Positions 8,408 to 16,384 of a stretch of 38,380 bases of DNA are shown here, in pieces. The first letter of the stretch is position 1, and each line of letters opens with the position of its first letter. The stretch is from NCBI GenBank assembly GCA_913043275.1, contig CAJWLL010000018.1:1-38380 (forward strand). Reading direction: 5' to 3'. A program made the translations under genes and the position numbers. The notes beneath the pieces are model-generated. The model did not search any database. It was not told where the DNA came from and saw only the letters and a program-made list of their open reading frames with translations. Origin of the DNA: an uncultured Flavobacteriaceae bacterium. Lineage in GTDB: Bacteria; Bacteroidota; Bacteroidia; Flavobacteriales; Flavobacteriaceae.

Positions 8408-10996
8408 ATGGATGGTTTAGAGGAAAATATACCAGGTGAAGTCAATGACGGGGAAACACTTGTCAAAGTTACAGGGATGTACAAAGACTGGTTTCTTGAC
8501 TATGCTTCTTATGTTATCTTAGAGCGAGCTATACCTTCGATATACGATGGTCTGAAACCTGTTCAGCGTCGTATCCTTCACTCCATGAAGGATTTAGACG
8601 ATGGTCGTTACAATAAAGTGGCCAATATAGTAGGGCACACCATGCAATATCATCCCCACGGAGATGCCAGCATTGCCGATGCAATGGTTCAAATTGGTCA
8701 AAAAGAATTGTTAATCGATACCCAAGGGAATTGGGGGAACATCCTCACCGGAGACCGGGCGGCAGCATCCAGATATATTGAAGCAAGATTGTCTAGGTTT
8801 TCGCTCGAAGTCATATTCAGTCCCAAGGTCACAGATTGGCAACTCTCCTATGACGGAAGAAAAAACGAGCCTGTCCATTTACCAGTTAAATTCCCATTGT
8901 TATTGACACAAGGTGCAGAAGGTATTGCAGTTGGCCTTTCTACCAAAATACTCCCACACAATTTTATTGAACTACTCAATGCCAGTATTCAGCACTTAAA
9001 AGGAAAAAAATTCAAACTTTACCCTGACTTTCAAACCGGAGGGATAATTGATGTTCAGGGATATAACGACGGCAATAGAGGGGGTAAGGTCAGAGTCAGG
9101 GCTAAGATTAGTCAGTTAGATAAAAATACCCTGGTCATAAATGAAATTCCCTATGGAACAACAACTTCTGGCTTAATAGATAACATCCTAAAGGCTAACG
9201 AAAAGGGTAAGATTAAAATTAAAAAGATCGAGGACAATACGGCGGCAAGTGTCGAAATCATCATTCACCTGCCCAATGGTATTTCTCCCGATAAGACTAT
9301 CGATGCCCTCTATGCTTTTACGGACTCTGAAAGCTCAATTTCTCCCTTGGGTTCTGTAATCATTGACAACAAACCCCATTTTATTGGGGTTAGTGAAATG
9401 TTAACCCTTTCCACAGATCATACGGTAACCCTTCTAAGAAAAGAGTTGGAAGTACAGCTTGTTGAGCTCGAAAACCAGTGGCACAATACCTCTTTGGAGA
9501 GAATTTTTATAGAAAACAGAATTTATCGGGACATTGAAGAGGAAAAAACTTGGGAAGGTGTGCTAGATGCCATTCGTAAAGGGCTTGAGTCTCACATTTC
9601 GATTCTTAAAAGACCTGTTATAGAGGAGGACTTGATTAAATTAACAGAAATTAGAATTAAACGTATTTCTAAATTTGATATCGATAAGGCACAGCAAAAA
9701 ATCGAGGTCCTTGAGGGAGATATTTACGAGGTGAAAAATCATCTAAATCATTTGGTAGATTATGCTATCAATTACTTTAAACATCTGATTAAAACCTATG
9801 GAAAAGGGAGGGAACGAAAATCTGAAATAAGAATTTTTGATGATGTAGATGCTAAAAAGGTAGTGGTAAGAAATCAGAAGTTGTACCTCAACCGTCAAGA
9901 AGGATTTATTGGAACCTCGCTTAAGAAAAATGAATACCTATGCGATTGTTCAGATATTGACGACGTCATTGTCTTTACCAAAGAGGGAAAAATGCAGGTA
10001 GTGAGGGTTGAGAGTAAGGTTTTTGTGGGTAAAGATGTTATTCATGCGGCTATTTTTAAAAAGAACGACACCCGTACCATCTTCAATATGATTTATAAGG
10101 ACGGGAAAAAAGGAAGCTCTTTTATTAAAAGGTTTGCAGTTAAAGGAATCACCCGTGATAAAATTTACGAAATGACGCAGGGCTCTTTGGGCTCAACAGT
10201 TTTATATTTTACTGCTAACCTAAATGGTGAAGCCGAGGTAGTGACAATTCTTTTAAGAAATACAGGAAATGTAAAGAAGTTAAAATGGGATTTGGATTTT
10301 GCGGATTTACAAATCAAAGGAAGAGGGGTTAGGGGGAATATCGTTACAAAATATAACATCCTTCGTGTAGAGCTCAAAGAAAAGGGCGTGTCTACCCTAA
10401 AGCCAAGAAAAATCTGGTTTGATCAGACTATCAAAAGACTCAATACCGATGAAAGGGGAGAGTTATTGGGTGAATTTAAGGGGGAAGATAAAATACTATT
10501 GATAAATAATAATGGAGACGCAAAGGTGATTACCCCTAAGCTGTCATTGCACTTTGAAGATAAACTGATTCAAATTGAAAAATGGAAGCCCAATAAGCCT
10601 ATTACTGCAGTTTATTACGATGGTGAAAAACAGCGTTACTTTATTAAAAGGTTCTTCATAGAAAGTGAGTCGAAAGAAGATCGATTCATCAAAGCAGGAG
10701 GAGAATTGGTTTTCCTTAATACAGACTGGCGCCCTTTGATTACTGTAAACTTTATAAAACCAAGAGAGAAAGACTCTCTTCCCCCTTTGGAAATAAACGT
10801 AGAAGAATTCATTGCTGTCAAGGGTTTTAAAGCATTTGGAAATCAACTGTCTCAGCAAAAAATTAAAAAAATAGAGCTTAAAGAAGTGTTGCCCTATAAT
10901 GATGATGATGATGGAAAATCTGTTGAAGAAATAGAAGTAAATGATCAGGAGGAGTTAAGCGCAGAAGATGATTCACAGATCAAGTTGAATCTATAA
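8408..10996 (+). CDS. parC: DNA topoisomerase IV subunit A ParC
   Basis: The DNA-breaking and rejoining subunit of topoisomerase IV. The N-terminal winged-helix core contains QRRILHSM (53-60), HPHGDASIADAM (82-93) and the active-site Tyr123 in SRYIEARLS. A coiled-coil region follows (about 400-470), and a divergent C-terminal beta-propeller wraps DNA. The protein ends in an acidic tail of about 40 residues finishing with QIKLNL. In the quinolone-resistance region the position matching GyrA Ser83 appears to be Ala87, and Asp91 matches GyrA Asp87. I believe this Ala is common in this phylum, so it is not evidence of acquired resistance. It lies three bases after parE, in one operon. At 862 aa it is slightly longer than E. 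coli ParC. Confidence 0.95.
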   Translation: MDGLEENIPGEVNDGETLVKVTGMYKDWFLDYASYVILERAIPSIYDGLKPVQRRILHSMKDLDDGRYNKVANIVGHTMQYHPHGDASIADAMVQIGQKELLIDTQGNWGNILTGDRAAASRYIEARLSRFSLEVIFSPKVTDWQLSYDGRKNEPVHLPVKFPLLLTQGAEGIAVGLSTKILPHNFIELLNASIQHLKGKKFKLYPDFQTGGIIDVQGYNDGNRGGKVRVRAKISQLDKNTLVINEIPYGTTTSGLIDNILKANEKGKIKIKKIEDNTAASVEIIIHLPNGISPDKTIDALYAFTDSESSISPLGSVIIDNKPHFIGVSEMLTLSTDHTVTLLRKELEVQLVELENQWHNTSLERIFIENRIYRDIEEEKTWEGVLDAIRKGLESHISILKRPVIEEDLIKLTEIRIKRISKFDIDKAQQKIEVLEGDIYEVKNHLNHLVDYAINYFKHLIKTYGKGRERKSEIRIFDDVDAKKVVVRNQKLYLNRQEGFIGTSLKKNEYLCDCSDIDDVIVFTKEGKMQVVRVESKVFVGKDVIHAAIFKKNDTRTIFNMIYKDGKKGSSFIKRFAVKGITRDKIYEMTQGSLGSTVLYFTANLNGEAEVVTILLRNTGNVKKLKWDLDFADLQIKGRGVRGNIVTKYNILRVELKEKGVSTLKPRKIWFDQTIKRLNTDERGELLGEFKGEDKILLINNNGDAKVITPKLSLHFEDKLIQIEKWKPNKPITAVYYDGEKQRYFIKRFFIESESKEDRFIKAGGELVFLNTDWRPLITVNFIKPREKDSLPPLEINVEEFIAVKGFKAFGNQLSQQKIKKIELKEVLPYNDDDDGKSVEEIEVNDQEELSAEDDSQIKLNL

Positions 10997-11046
10997 TTAC
11001 TTAGGCTTACCTCTCACCTTAATGTTGAAAAAAGAACCGTTTCAAT

Positions 11047-11070
11047 AAACTTCCTTGGAAAAGAAAGTTT
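11047..11070 (+). terminator. Hairpin between convergent parC and the lipoprotein gene
   Basis: AAACTTCCTT and AAGAAAGTTT form a 10-position stem with one mismatch, closed by a GGAA (GNRA-type) tetraloop. The following bases are T-rich but interrupted on the plus strand. It lies between two converging stop codons, where a bidirectional terminator is expected, though the GC content is low. Confidence 0.4.
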
Positions 11071-11073
11071 CTA

Positions 11074-11481
11074 TTATTTAATTTTCTTGATAGTACCCCT
11101 TTGCTTATTTTCGGATTTCCCCACCAAAGAATATTCAAAAGTATAGGAATTTCCTTTGGTAGATAGAATTTTGATTTGAACTGGACGCTTCTCCTGGTTG
11201 GACTTGGGGTTTATTTTGGTTAAAATACATTCACAATCGTTTATCCATCGAATATGGGCAGAATCTACTTTTTCACCATATGTTTCAATTTCTAAGTTTT
11301 CTGTTCTGGAAAAATATGAAGTTTTGATTTCACCCTTGATCAATGTTCTGAATTCAAAAGATCCGGTGTGAAAATTTTCACAGTCCCTGTTAACAGAATA
11401 ACAGGAATAAAACAAAAGTGATCCAAAACAGACCAATAATAAAAAATTATTTACTGGGTGTAAATCTTTCAAAACTTCCAT
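11074..11481 (-). CDS. Small flavobacterial lipoprotein found next to parC
   Basis: I place the start at the ATG of MEVLKDLHPVNN, giving 135 aa. A longer open frame extends upstream, but that part lies inside the XRE gene in another frame and has no protein-like character. The N-terminus has a hydrophobic stretch (13-24) ending in FYSC, with Cys27 as a likely lipidation site, so it is probably a lipoprotein exported by Sec and processed by signal peptidase II. The mature part has motifs such as RDCENFHTGSFEF and IRWINDCECILTKINP that recur in a conserved flavobacterial family. Members of this family are often labelled 'DNA topoisomerase IV', in my view only because they neighbour parC. The first 35 bases overlap the end of the XRE gene, so the two are probably co-transcribed. 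The function is unknown. Confidence 0.7.
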   Translation of the reverse strand: MEVLKDLHPVNNFLLLVCFGSLLFYSCYSVNRDCENFHTGSFEFRTLIKGEIKTSYFSRTENLEIETYGEKVDSAHIRWINDCECILTKINPKSNQEKRPVQIKILSTKGNSYTFEYSLVGKSENKQRGTIKKIK

Positions 11482-11863
11482 CACTGTAAATGTAAATGAT
11501 TTCTTTCGGAGACACCTTTTCTTCAGTTGGAATTGACGATTGGATTTGATTATTAATAATTTTAGGAATAGGATTCTCTGGCGGAGGAGTTTGTGATTTA
11601 TCCTCAACCTCAATAGTCCCGAGTAAATGACTTTCGTTTTTTTTAGGATTAGGAATGCCCAGAATAAGCCACTCCAATGCGACTTCTTCAAATGTATCAT
11701 AGACTTTCATCAAAAATTCCAAACTGGGTTTATTTCTTCCTGAAAGGATATGAGACATGGCAGAACGCTGCACACCTATCCTTGAAGCAAAACCAGCAGC
11801 TGAAAGGTGATTGTTTTTTCTGATTTCTTCTATTCGTTCGACAATTCCAGTTGTGTTTAACAT
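11447..11863 (-). CDS. XRE-family helix-turn-helix repressor
   Basis: A 138-aa DNA-binding protein. The HTH_3/Cro-CI domain spans about residues 7-65, with the recognition region SAAGFASRIGVQRSAMSHIL and the follow-on SGRNKPSLEFLMKV. A Pro-rich linker (about 90-112) leads to a short C-terminal motif, IIYIYSDGSFERFTP, that recurs in flavobacterial XRE proteins of unknown role. I chose ATG at 11863 because the only longer option is a TTG at 11872. The start codon sits directly against a TTGTAAACAA box, one of several in the divergent intergenic region. Autorepression and control of the opposing M14 peptidase gene are therefore likely. No phage or toxin genes adjoin it, which argues against a phage CI or antitoxin role. 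Confidence 0.85.
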   Translation of the reverse strand: MLNTTGIVERIEEIRKNNHLSAAGFASRIGVQRSAMSHILSGRNKPSLEFLMKVYDTFEEVALEWLILGIPNPKKNESHLLGTIEVEDKSQTPPPENPIPKIINNQIQSSIPTEEKVSPKEIIYIYSDGSFERFTPSK

Positions 11864-12117
11864 TGTAAACAATTGAAAATACTTACTAATATATATAAAA
11901 AAATTAAGAAATAATTAAAGATTTATTCCCAAATATCAATAAAATTATTATTTAAGTTATCTACATAAAATATTGAATTCCATAATTTTAGGGCTTTTAC
12001 ATGTATTGTTGTAAACAAATGTTTACAATTAACCACCCACCAGAATAAAAAACGTATAACATTGTAAATTTTTGGTGTATAATGTTGTAAACTTAGACTT
12101 GTTTACATTTGTAAAAC
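11863..12117. promoter_or_regulatory. Array of TTGTAAAC operator boxes between divergent genes
   Basis: Boxes read on the plus strand are: TTGTAAACAA at 11863-11872, touching the XRE start codon; a perfect inverted repeat TTGTAAAC-AAAT-GTTTACAA at 12009-12028; TTGTAAAT at 12062-12069; TTGTAAAC at 12085-12092; GTTTACAT at 12101-12108; and TTGTAAAA at 12109-12116. The last two enclose TACATTTG (12104-12111), a match to the Bacteroidota -7 element, 17 bases before the peptidase ATG. Bound protein would thus block transcription of the M14 gene, and the first box would block the XRE gene. The obvious ligand is the XRE protein itself. The repeats are seen directly, and the regulator assignment is inference. 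Confidence 0.65.
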
Positions 12118-12127
12118 AATTATTGAT

Positions 12128-13195
12128 ATGATTTCAAAAGATCGGTATTTATCGCCTCAAAAATGGGATCTAATGCTAAAGGCTTTCTCTCATGAACTTC
12201 CAACAACTGTTATTGGTCATTCGGTTTTAAACCAACCTGTTTATGCACATCGTTTAGGAAGTGGTTCAAAGAGAGTACTGTTATGGTCTCAAATGCATGG
12301 AAACGAATCTACTACAACTCGTGCATTATTAGATTTATTTGACCATTTTTATACTCCAAATGGAGTAAAACTTCTAGAGGGGTTAACTATAATGGTCATC
12401 CCTCAACTAAATCCAGATGGAGCTTTATCTTACACACGTTTTAACGCAAATTATATTGACCTTAATCGTGATGCTTTAAACTTGTCCCAGCCTGAAAGCA
12501 GGGCGCTAAAGGAGGTTTTTGATTCATTCTCACCCGATTTTTGTTTTAACCTTCATGGTCAACGTAGTATTTTTGCAGCGGGTATAATGGGTAAGCCTGC
12601 TACACTGTCCTTTTTATCGCCTGCTGCTAATCCTCAAAGAAACCTTACCCCAGCCCGTATTCAAGCTATGAAATTAATAGCACAAGTCAACAGAAATCTC
12701 CAAAAACACATTCCTAATCAGATTGCTCGCTATGAAGACACTTTTAATCCTAATTGTGTTGGAGATCATTTTACCTCTTTAGGCGTGCCTACTCTATTGT
12801 ATGAAGCAGGGCATAACGGCTTGGATTATGATCGCAATTTCACAAAAAAAATGATTTTTAATGCACTTATATTTGGCCTGAATGCAATCGAAAATGGTGA
12901 ATTTTTGAATCACTCAATAAAAGAGTACCATCAAATTCCTGAAAATGAAAAAAATTATGTCGATATCATTATTAAGAACTTTGATATAAGAACTGTAAAC
13001 GGTTTTTTCAAGAATCAAGAATTAGCAGTTGTTTATCAAGAAGAAAAAAAGGATGAGAGTGTATTTTTTATGCCTGTATGTCACAGTTTTTCAAAAAAAA
13101 TAGATTTATTGGCTCACCGTGTTATAAATGGAGATGGAATACTAAAAGCTAGTGAGATAGAATTTGCAGAAGGAAAAAGTATTGATATCTTCTAA
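12128..13195 (+). CDS. M14-family zinc carboxypeptidase
   Basis: A metallocarboxypeptidase-like hydrolase of 355 aa. The zinc ligands are His57 and Glu60 in MHGNES and His143 in FNLHGQ. Substrate-binding motifs NPDG (95-98) and DLNRD (111-115) and the likely general base Glu226 in LLYEAGHNG are all present, so the site looks intact. No signal peptide is evident, which suggests a cytoplasmic enzyme. The M14 family includes peptidoglycan-peptide and deacylase-type members, and the true substrate cannot be told from sequence. It is divergent from an XRE repressor gene, with operator-like boxes covering its probable promoter, so it appears to be specifically regulated. The adjacent downstream Lrp gene has its own 94-base upstream region. 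Confidence 0.88.
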   Translation: MISKDRYLSPQKWDLMLKAFSHELPTTVIGHSVLNQPVYAHRLGSGSKRVLLWSQMHGNESTTTRALLDLFDHFYTPNGVKLLEGLTIMVIPQLNPDGALSYTRFNANYIDLNRDALNLSQPESRALKEVFDSFSPDFCFNLHGQRSIFAAGIMGKPATLSFLSPAANPQRNLTPARIQAMKLIAQVNRNLQKHIPNQIARYEDTFNPNCVGDHFTSLGVPTLLYEAGHNGLDYDRNFTKKMIFNALIFGLNAIENGEFLNHSIKEYHQIPENEKNYVDIIIKNFDIRTVNGFFKNQELAVVYQEEKKDESVFFMPVCHSFSKKIDLLAHRVINGDGILKASEIEFAEGKSIDIF

Positions 13196-13209
13196 AAAAA
13201 CCTTTTTAG
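13192..13209 (+). terminator. AT-rich hairpin at the end of the M14 gene
   Basis: CTAAAAA and TTTTTAG form a perfect 7-bp inverted repeat around an AACC loop, overlapping the stop codon of the peptidase gene. Only one G-C pair supports the stem, so termination here is doubtful. Confidence 0.25.
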
Positions 13210-13289
13210 GTATTAAAATTTTAACAAAAACAACATTTTCTTAAACATTATTAAATTTTTACTTAATTTCGAGCAAAAATCTATTAATT

Positions 13290-13769
13290 ATGAATAAGGT
13301 GAAATTAGACGACGTTGATCATCAAATTTTGGACATACTTATAGATAACACCCGTGTTCCTTTTACGGATATTTCTAAACGTCTGTTTATCTCAGCAGGT
13401 ACAGTTCATGTTAGGGTAAAAAAAATGGAAGAAGCTGGTATCATTAAAGGTTCCTCATTAAATCTGGATTATGTAAAATTGGGTTATTCTTTCATAGCTT
13501 ACATTGGTGTTTACTTAGAAAAAACAAAAATTATTAACGAAGTAATTAAAAGTCTTAGCGACATTCCATTTGTTACAGTAGCACATATCACAACAGGTAA
13601 GTTTAACATCTTTTGTAAAGTAAGAGCTCATGACACTAATCATGCCAAAGAAATTATTTTTATGATAGATGATATAGATGGTGTTTCAAGGACAGAAACC
13701 ATGATTTCTCTTGAGGAAAGTATCAATGACAAAAAAAGATTAATGCACAGAATTTTTAATGAATTATAA
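13290..13769 (+). CDS. Lrp/AsnC-family transcriptional regulator
   Basis: A 159-aa regulator of the feast/famine type. The N-terminal winged helix-turn-helix covers about residues 5-55, with DHQILDILIDNTRVPFTDIS followed by the recognition helix in SAGTVHVRVKKMEEAG. The C-terminal RAM (ActD-like) ligand-binding and oligomerisation domain covers about 65-145. These proteins usually bind amino acids and form octamers. It lies 26 bases upstream of ppc on the same strand, so the two may be co-transcribed or the regulator may act on ppc. That would link amino-acid status to oxaloacetate supply, but this is only an inference from position. TAATTTCG at 13264-13271 is a near match to a -7 element. 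The effector cannot be predicted. Confidence 0.92.
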   Translation: MNKVKLDDVDHQILDILIDNTRVPFTDISKRLFISAGTVHVRVKKMEEAGIIKGSSLNLDYVKLGYSFIAYIGVYLEKTKIINEVIKSLSDIPFVTVAHITTGKFNIFCKVRAHDTNHAKEIIFMIDDIDGVSRTETMISLEESINDKKRLMHRIFNEL

Positions 13770-13795
13770 TCTCATTAATATACCTATAATATCTG

Positions 13796-16384
13796 ATGGC
13801 TCGAAAACCTAAAATCGATAGATTTAACGAGAGTGTTCTCTCAAAATTTCAAATTTATAATAGCCTTTTTCTTACCCTTCCTTTTCATAGCATAAGAAAT
13901 ACATCTGTTCTGATCCCTGTTTTTGCTGATCATTGCAAGAATGGTTATGCTCAAAAGTTAGATCCTCGTGAAATTACCTCTAGCTTCTTTAGTAGATACC
14001 TCCCCGAATATGACGAAAAAGAACAGATTGACCTGCTTTTTCGTTTTATACAATATATTGAACGTCAGGTAGTTCTCTTCGATGCTATTGAAGATTCAGC
14101 CTTTGGATTTGTCAATAATATGCATGGAAAAGGTACGATTCGACACATCAAAGAAGATGCATACGACAATCTCAAATTAGATGAGCTAAAGGATTACCTC
14201 AACAGATTCAAAGTCAGAATTGTACTTACTGCCCATCCTACTCAATTTTATCCCGGCAGTGTCCTTGGAATAATCAATGACTTGTCTAAGGCTATAGATA
14301 ATGGTGAGCTTGAAACAGTCAAGTTATTACTTACCCAATTGGGGAAAACTAAATTCTACAAAAAAACAAAACCTACACCCTTTGATGAGGCCATTAGCTT
14401 GATCTGGTATTTAGAAAATGTGTTTTATCATTCTGTCAGTACCATTTACACCTATATCCAAAGGCATATTTTCAATAAAGCAGAATTGGACAACTCCATT
14501 TTTGACTTTGGGTTTTGGCCTGGAGGTGACAGAGATGGAAATCCATATGTTACCCCTGAAATTACACTTAAAACAGCAGAAAGTCTTAAGATTTCTATTC
14601 TGAAAAATTATTTTAAGGAGGTGAAGAAGATGAAAAGAAGCCTTACTTTTAATGGTTTGGAAGAGAGACTTGATGCTCTTGAAAGTGATTTATATGCTAC
14701 TTTATATTCAAAAAACAAGCCTAGTTATTTCAATATAGAATACTTTGAAAAGGCGTTAGACGAAATACATCAAATCATACTCAACCAAACTGAAGGCCTT
14801 TATGAGTCTTTGATTTTGGATTTAAAACATAAATTAAAAATATTTGGATTCCACTTTGCAAGCCTTGACATTCGTCAAGATTCGAGAATCCACAAACAGG
14901 TTTTCGATGAGATTTTTTCTCATCCTGATATCAGGAAATATATAAAAGGTTTGCCTGAAAATTTTATTGAATTGGATACTGCTTCCAGACATAATATTTT
15001 GACCAAGCTCAAGGGAAACGTGCCTACTGATCTTTTTGAAACAACCATAACCAAGGAGACATTGGGAAGTATTCGTGCCATGCGGGTCATCCAGGAAAGC
15101 AATGGTGAAAGAGGTTGTAATCGTTATATCATAAGTAATTGTCAGAGTATTGATGACATCTTAGAATTGTTTGCCTTGCACAAAATATGTAACTGGGACC
15201 AACCTTCGGTCGATATCATTCCGCTTTTTGAGACCATTCCAGATTTGGAGGTTTGTGAAAAAATTATGCAAAACCTCTACGAAAATAATCAATACAGAAA
15301 ACATTTGGCGTATCGTGGTAACAAACAAACCGTGATGCTTGGTTTTTCTGATGGCACCAAAGACGGAGGTTATTTAATGGCTAATTGGTCTATTTATAAA
15401 GCGAAAGAAGACCTCACGACCTTGTCTAAACGCTACGGTATTAGCATTGCCTTTTTCGATGGAAGAGGAGGTCCACCTGCAAGAGGAGGAGGTAACACCC
15501 ATGAGTTTTATGCATCAATGGGGAAAAAAATTCAAGCCGATGACATACAGCTAACCATTCAAGGACAAACCATTAGCTCAAATTTTGGCACCAATGATTC
15601 CTGTCAATATAACTTGGAGCAATTGCTCAGTTCAGGGATTCAAAATCAAGTATTCAATTCTGAGAGAAATGTGCTTTCTGACGAAAATAGGGAAACTATG
15701 AATCAACTAGCAGAAGAAAGTCACCGGTCTTATCAGAACTTTAAGGACCGTAAAGAGTTTATGCCTTATTTGGAGGAGATGACTACGCTAAAGTATTACG
15801 CAAAAGCCAATATTGGAAGTAGACCTTCTAAAAGAGGGAGTTCAAAAAAACTTGATTTTTCAGATTTAAGAGCTATTCCATTTGTTGGAAGTTGGAGTCA
15901 ATCCAAGCAAAATGTTCCTGGATTTTATGGGGTTGGTACTGCACTCAAATCTTTCGAAGAGAATAACGAATTTGAAAAGGTAACCCAACTGTATCAACAA
16001 TCTTCTTTCTTTAGAACGTTGATTGCTAACAGTATGATGAGTTTGAGCAAGTCGTTTTTCCCTCTAACTTCTTATATGCAAAATAATAAGCGTTTTGGGT
16101 CTTTTTGGAATTTAATTCATGATGAGTTTATATTAACTCAAAAGATGATTCTTAAGCTTACTGGACTCGAAGAATTGATGGATAACGAGCCTTCTGGAAA
16201 AGCTTCTATCAAAGTAAGAGAGGAGATAGTTCAGCCTTTGCTTACCATTCAGCAGTCTGCCTTGATGATTATATTGGATGCGAAAAAATCTGGCGAAATA
16301 GCTGAAGAAAAAATAGAGTTGTACGAAAAAATTGTAACACGCTCCTTGTTTGGAAACATCAACGCAAGTAGGAACTCTGCTTAA
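13796..16384 (+). CDS. ppc: Phosphoenolpyruvate carboxylase
   Basis: Carboxylates PEP with bicarbonate to oxaloacetate, refilling the TCA cycle. The first signature TAHPTQ (145-150) holds the catalytic His. GFWPGGDRDGNPYV (about 238-251), FHFASLDIRQDSR, MLGFSDGTKDGGYLMANW and the mobile loop FDGRGGPPARGGGNTHEF (about 554-571) are all intact, as is the Arg/Gln-rich TIQGQTISSNFG. At 862 aa it is slightly shorter than E. coli PPC (883 aa), mainly at the N-terminus. The C-terminus is RNSA, where enteric enzymes end in the allosteric NTG. It converges on aroB with a four-base overlap of the stop codons and follows the Lrp-type gene closely. Confidence 0.96.
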   Translation: MARKPKIDRFNESVLSKFQIYNSLFLTLPFHSIRNTSVLIPVFADHCKNGYAQKLDPREITSSFFSRYLPEYDEKEQIDLLFRFIQYIERQVVLFDAIEDSAFGFVNNMHGKGTIRHIKEDAYDNLKLDELKDYLNRFKVRIVLTAHPTQFYPGSVLGIINDLSKAIDNGELETVKLLLTQLGKTKFYKKTKPTPFDEAISLIWYLENVFYHSVSTIYTYIQRHIFNKAELDNSIFDFGFWPGGDRDGNPYVTPEITLKTAESLKISILKNYFKEVKKMKRSLTFNGLEERLDALESDLYATLYSKNKPSYFNIEYFEKALDEIHQIILNQTEGLYESLILDLKHKLKIFGFHFASLDIRQDSRIHKQVFDEIFSHPDIRKYIKGLPENFIELDTASRHNILTKLKGNVPTDLFETTITKETLGSIRAMRVIQESNGERGCNRYIISNCQSIDDILELFALHKICNWDQPSVDIIPLFETIPDLEVCEKIMQNLYENNQYRKHLAYRGNKQTVMLGFSDGTKDGGYLMANWSIYKAKEDLTTLSKRYGISIAFFDGRGGPPARGGGNTHEFYASMGKKIQADDIQLTIQGQTISSNFGTNDSCQYNLEQLLSSGIQNQVFNSERNVLSDENRETMNQLAEESHRSYQNFKDRKEFMPYLEEMTTLKYYAKANIGSRPSKRGSSKKLDFSDLRAIPFVGSWSQSKQNVPGFYGVGTALKSFEENNEFEKVTQLYQQSSFFRTLIANSMMSLSKSFFPLTSYMQNNKRFGSFWNLIHDEFILTQKMILKLTGLEELMDNEPSGKASIKVREEIVQPLLTIQQSALMIILDAKKSGEIAEEKIELYEKIVTRSLFGNINASRNSA

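Noticed and set aside
8658..8690. Possible fluoroquinolone-resistance change in ParC (Ala where GyrA has Ser83)
   Set aside because: HPHGDASI appears to be the normal ParC form in Bacteroidota, so the residue cannot be taken as an acquired mutation.
11482..11700. Upstream extension of the lipoprotein frame to a 208-residue protein
   Set aside because: The extra 73 residues lie entirely within the XRE gene in another frame, are strongly basic without domain character, and would bury the signal peptide and lipobox in the middle of the protein.
11447..13195. Prophage or toxin-antitoxin interpretation of the XRE and peptidase pair
   Set aside because: No integrase, phage structural gene, toxin-like partner or attachment repeat is present. 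The peptidase is a full-length M14 enzyme, and the flanks are core genes.
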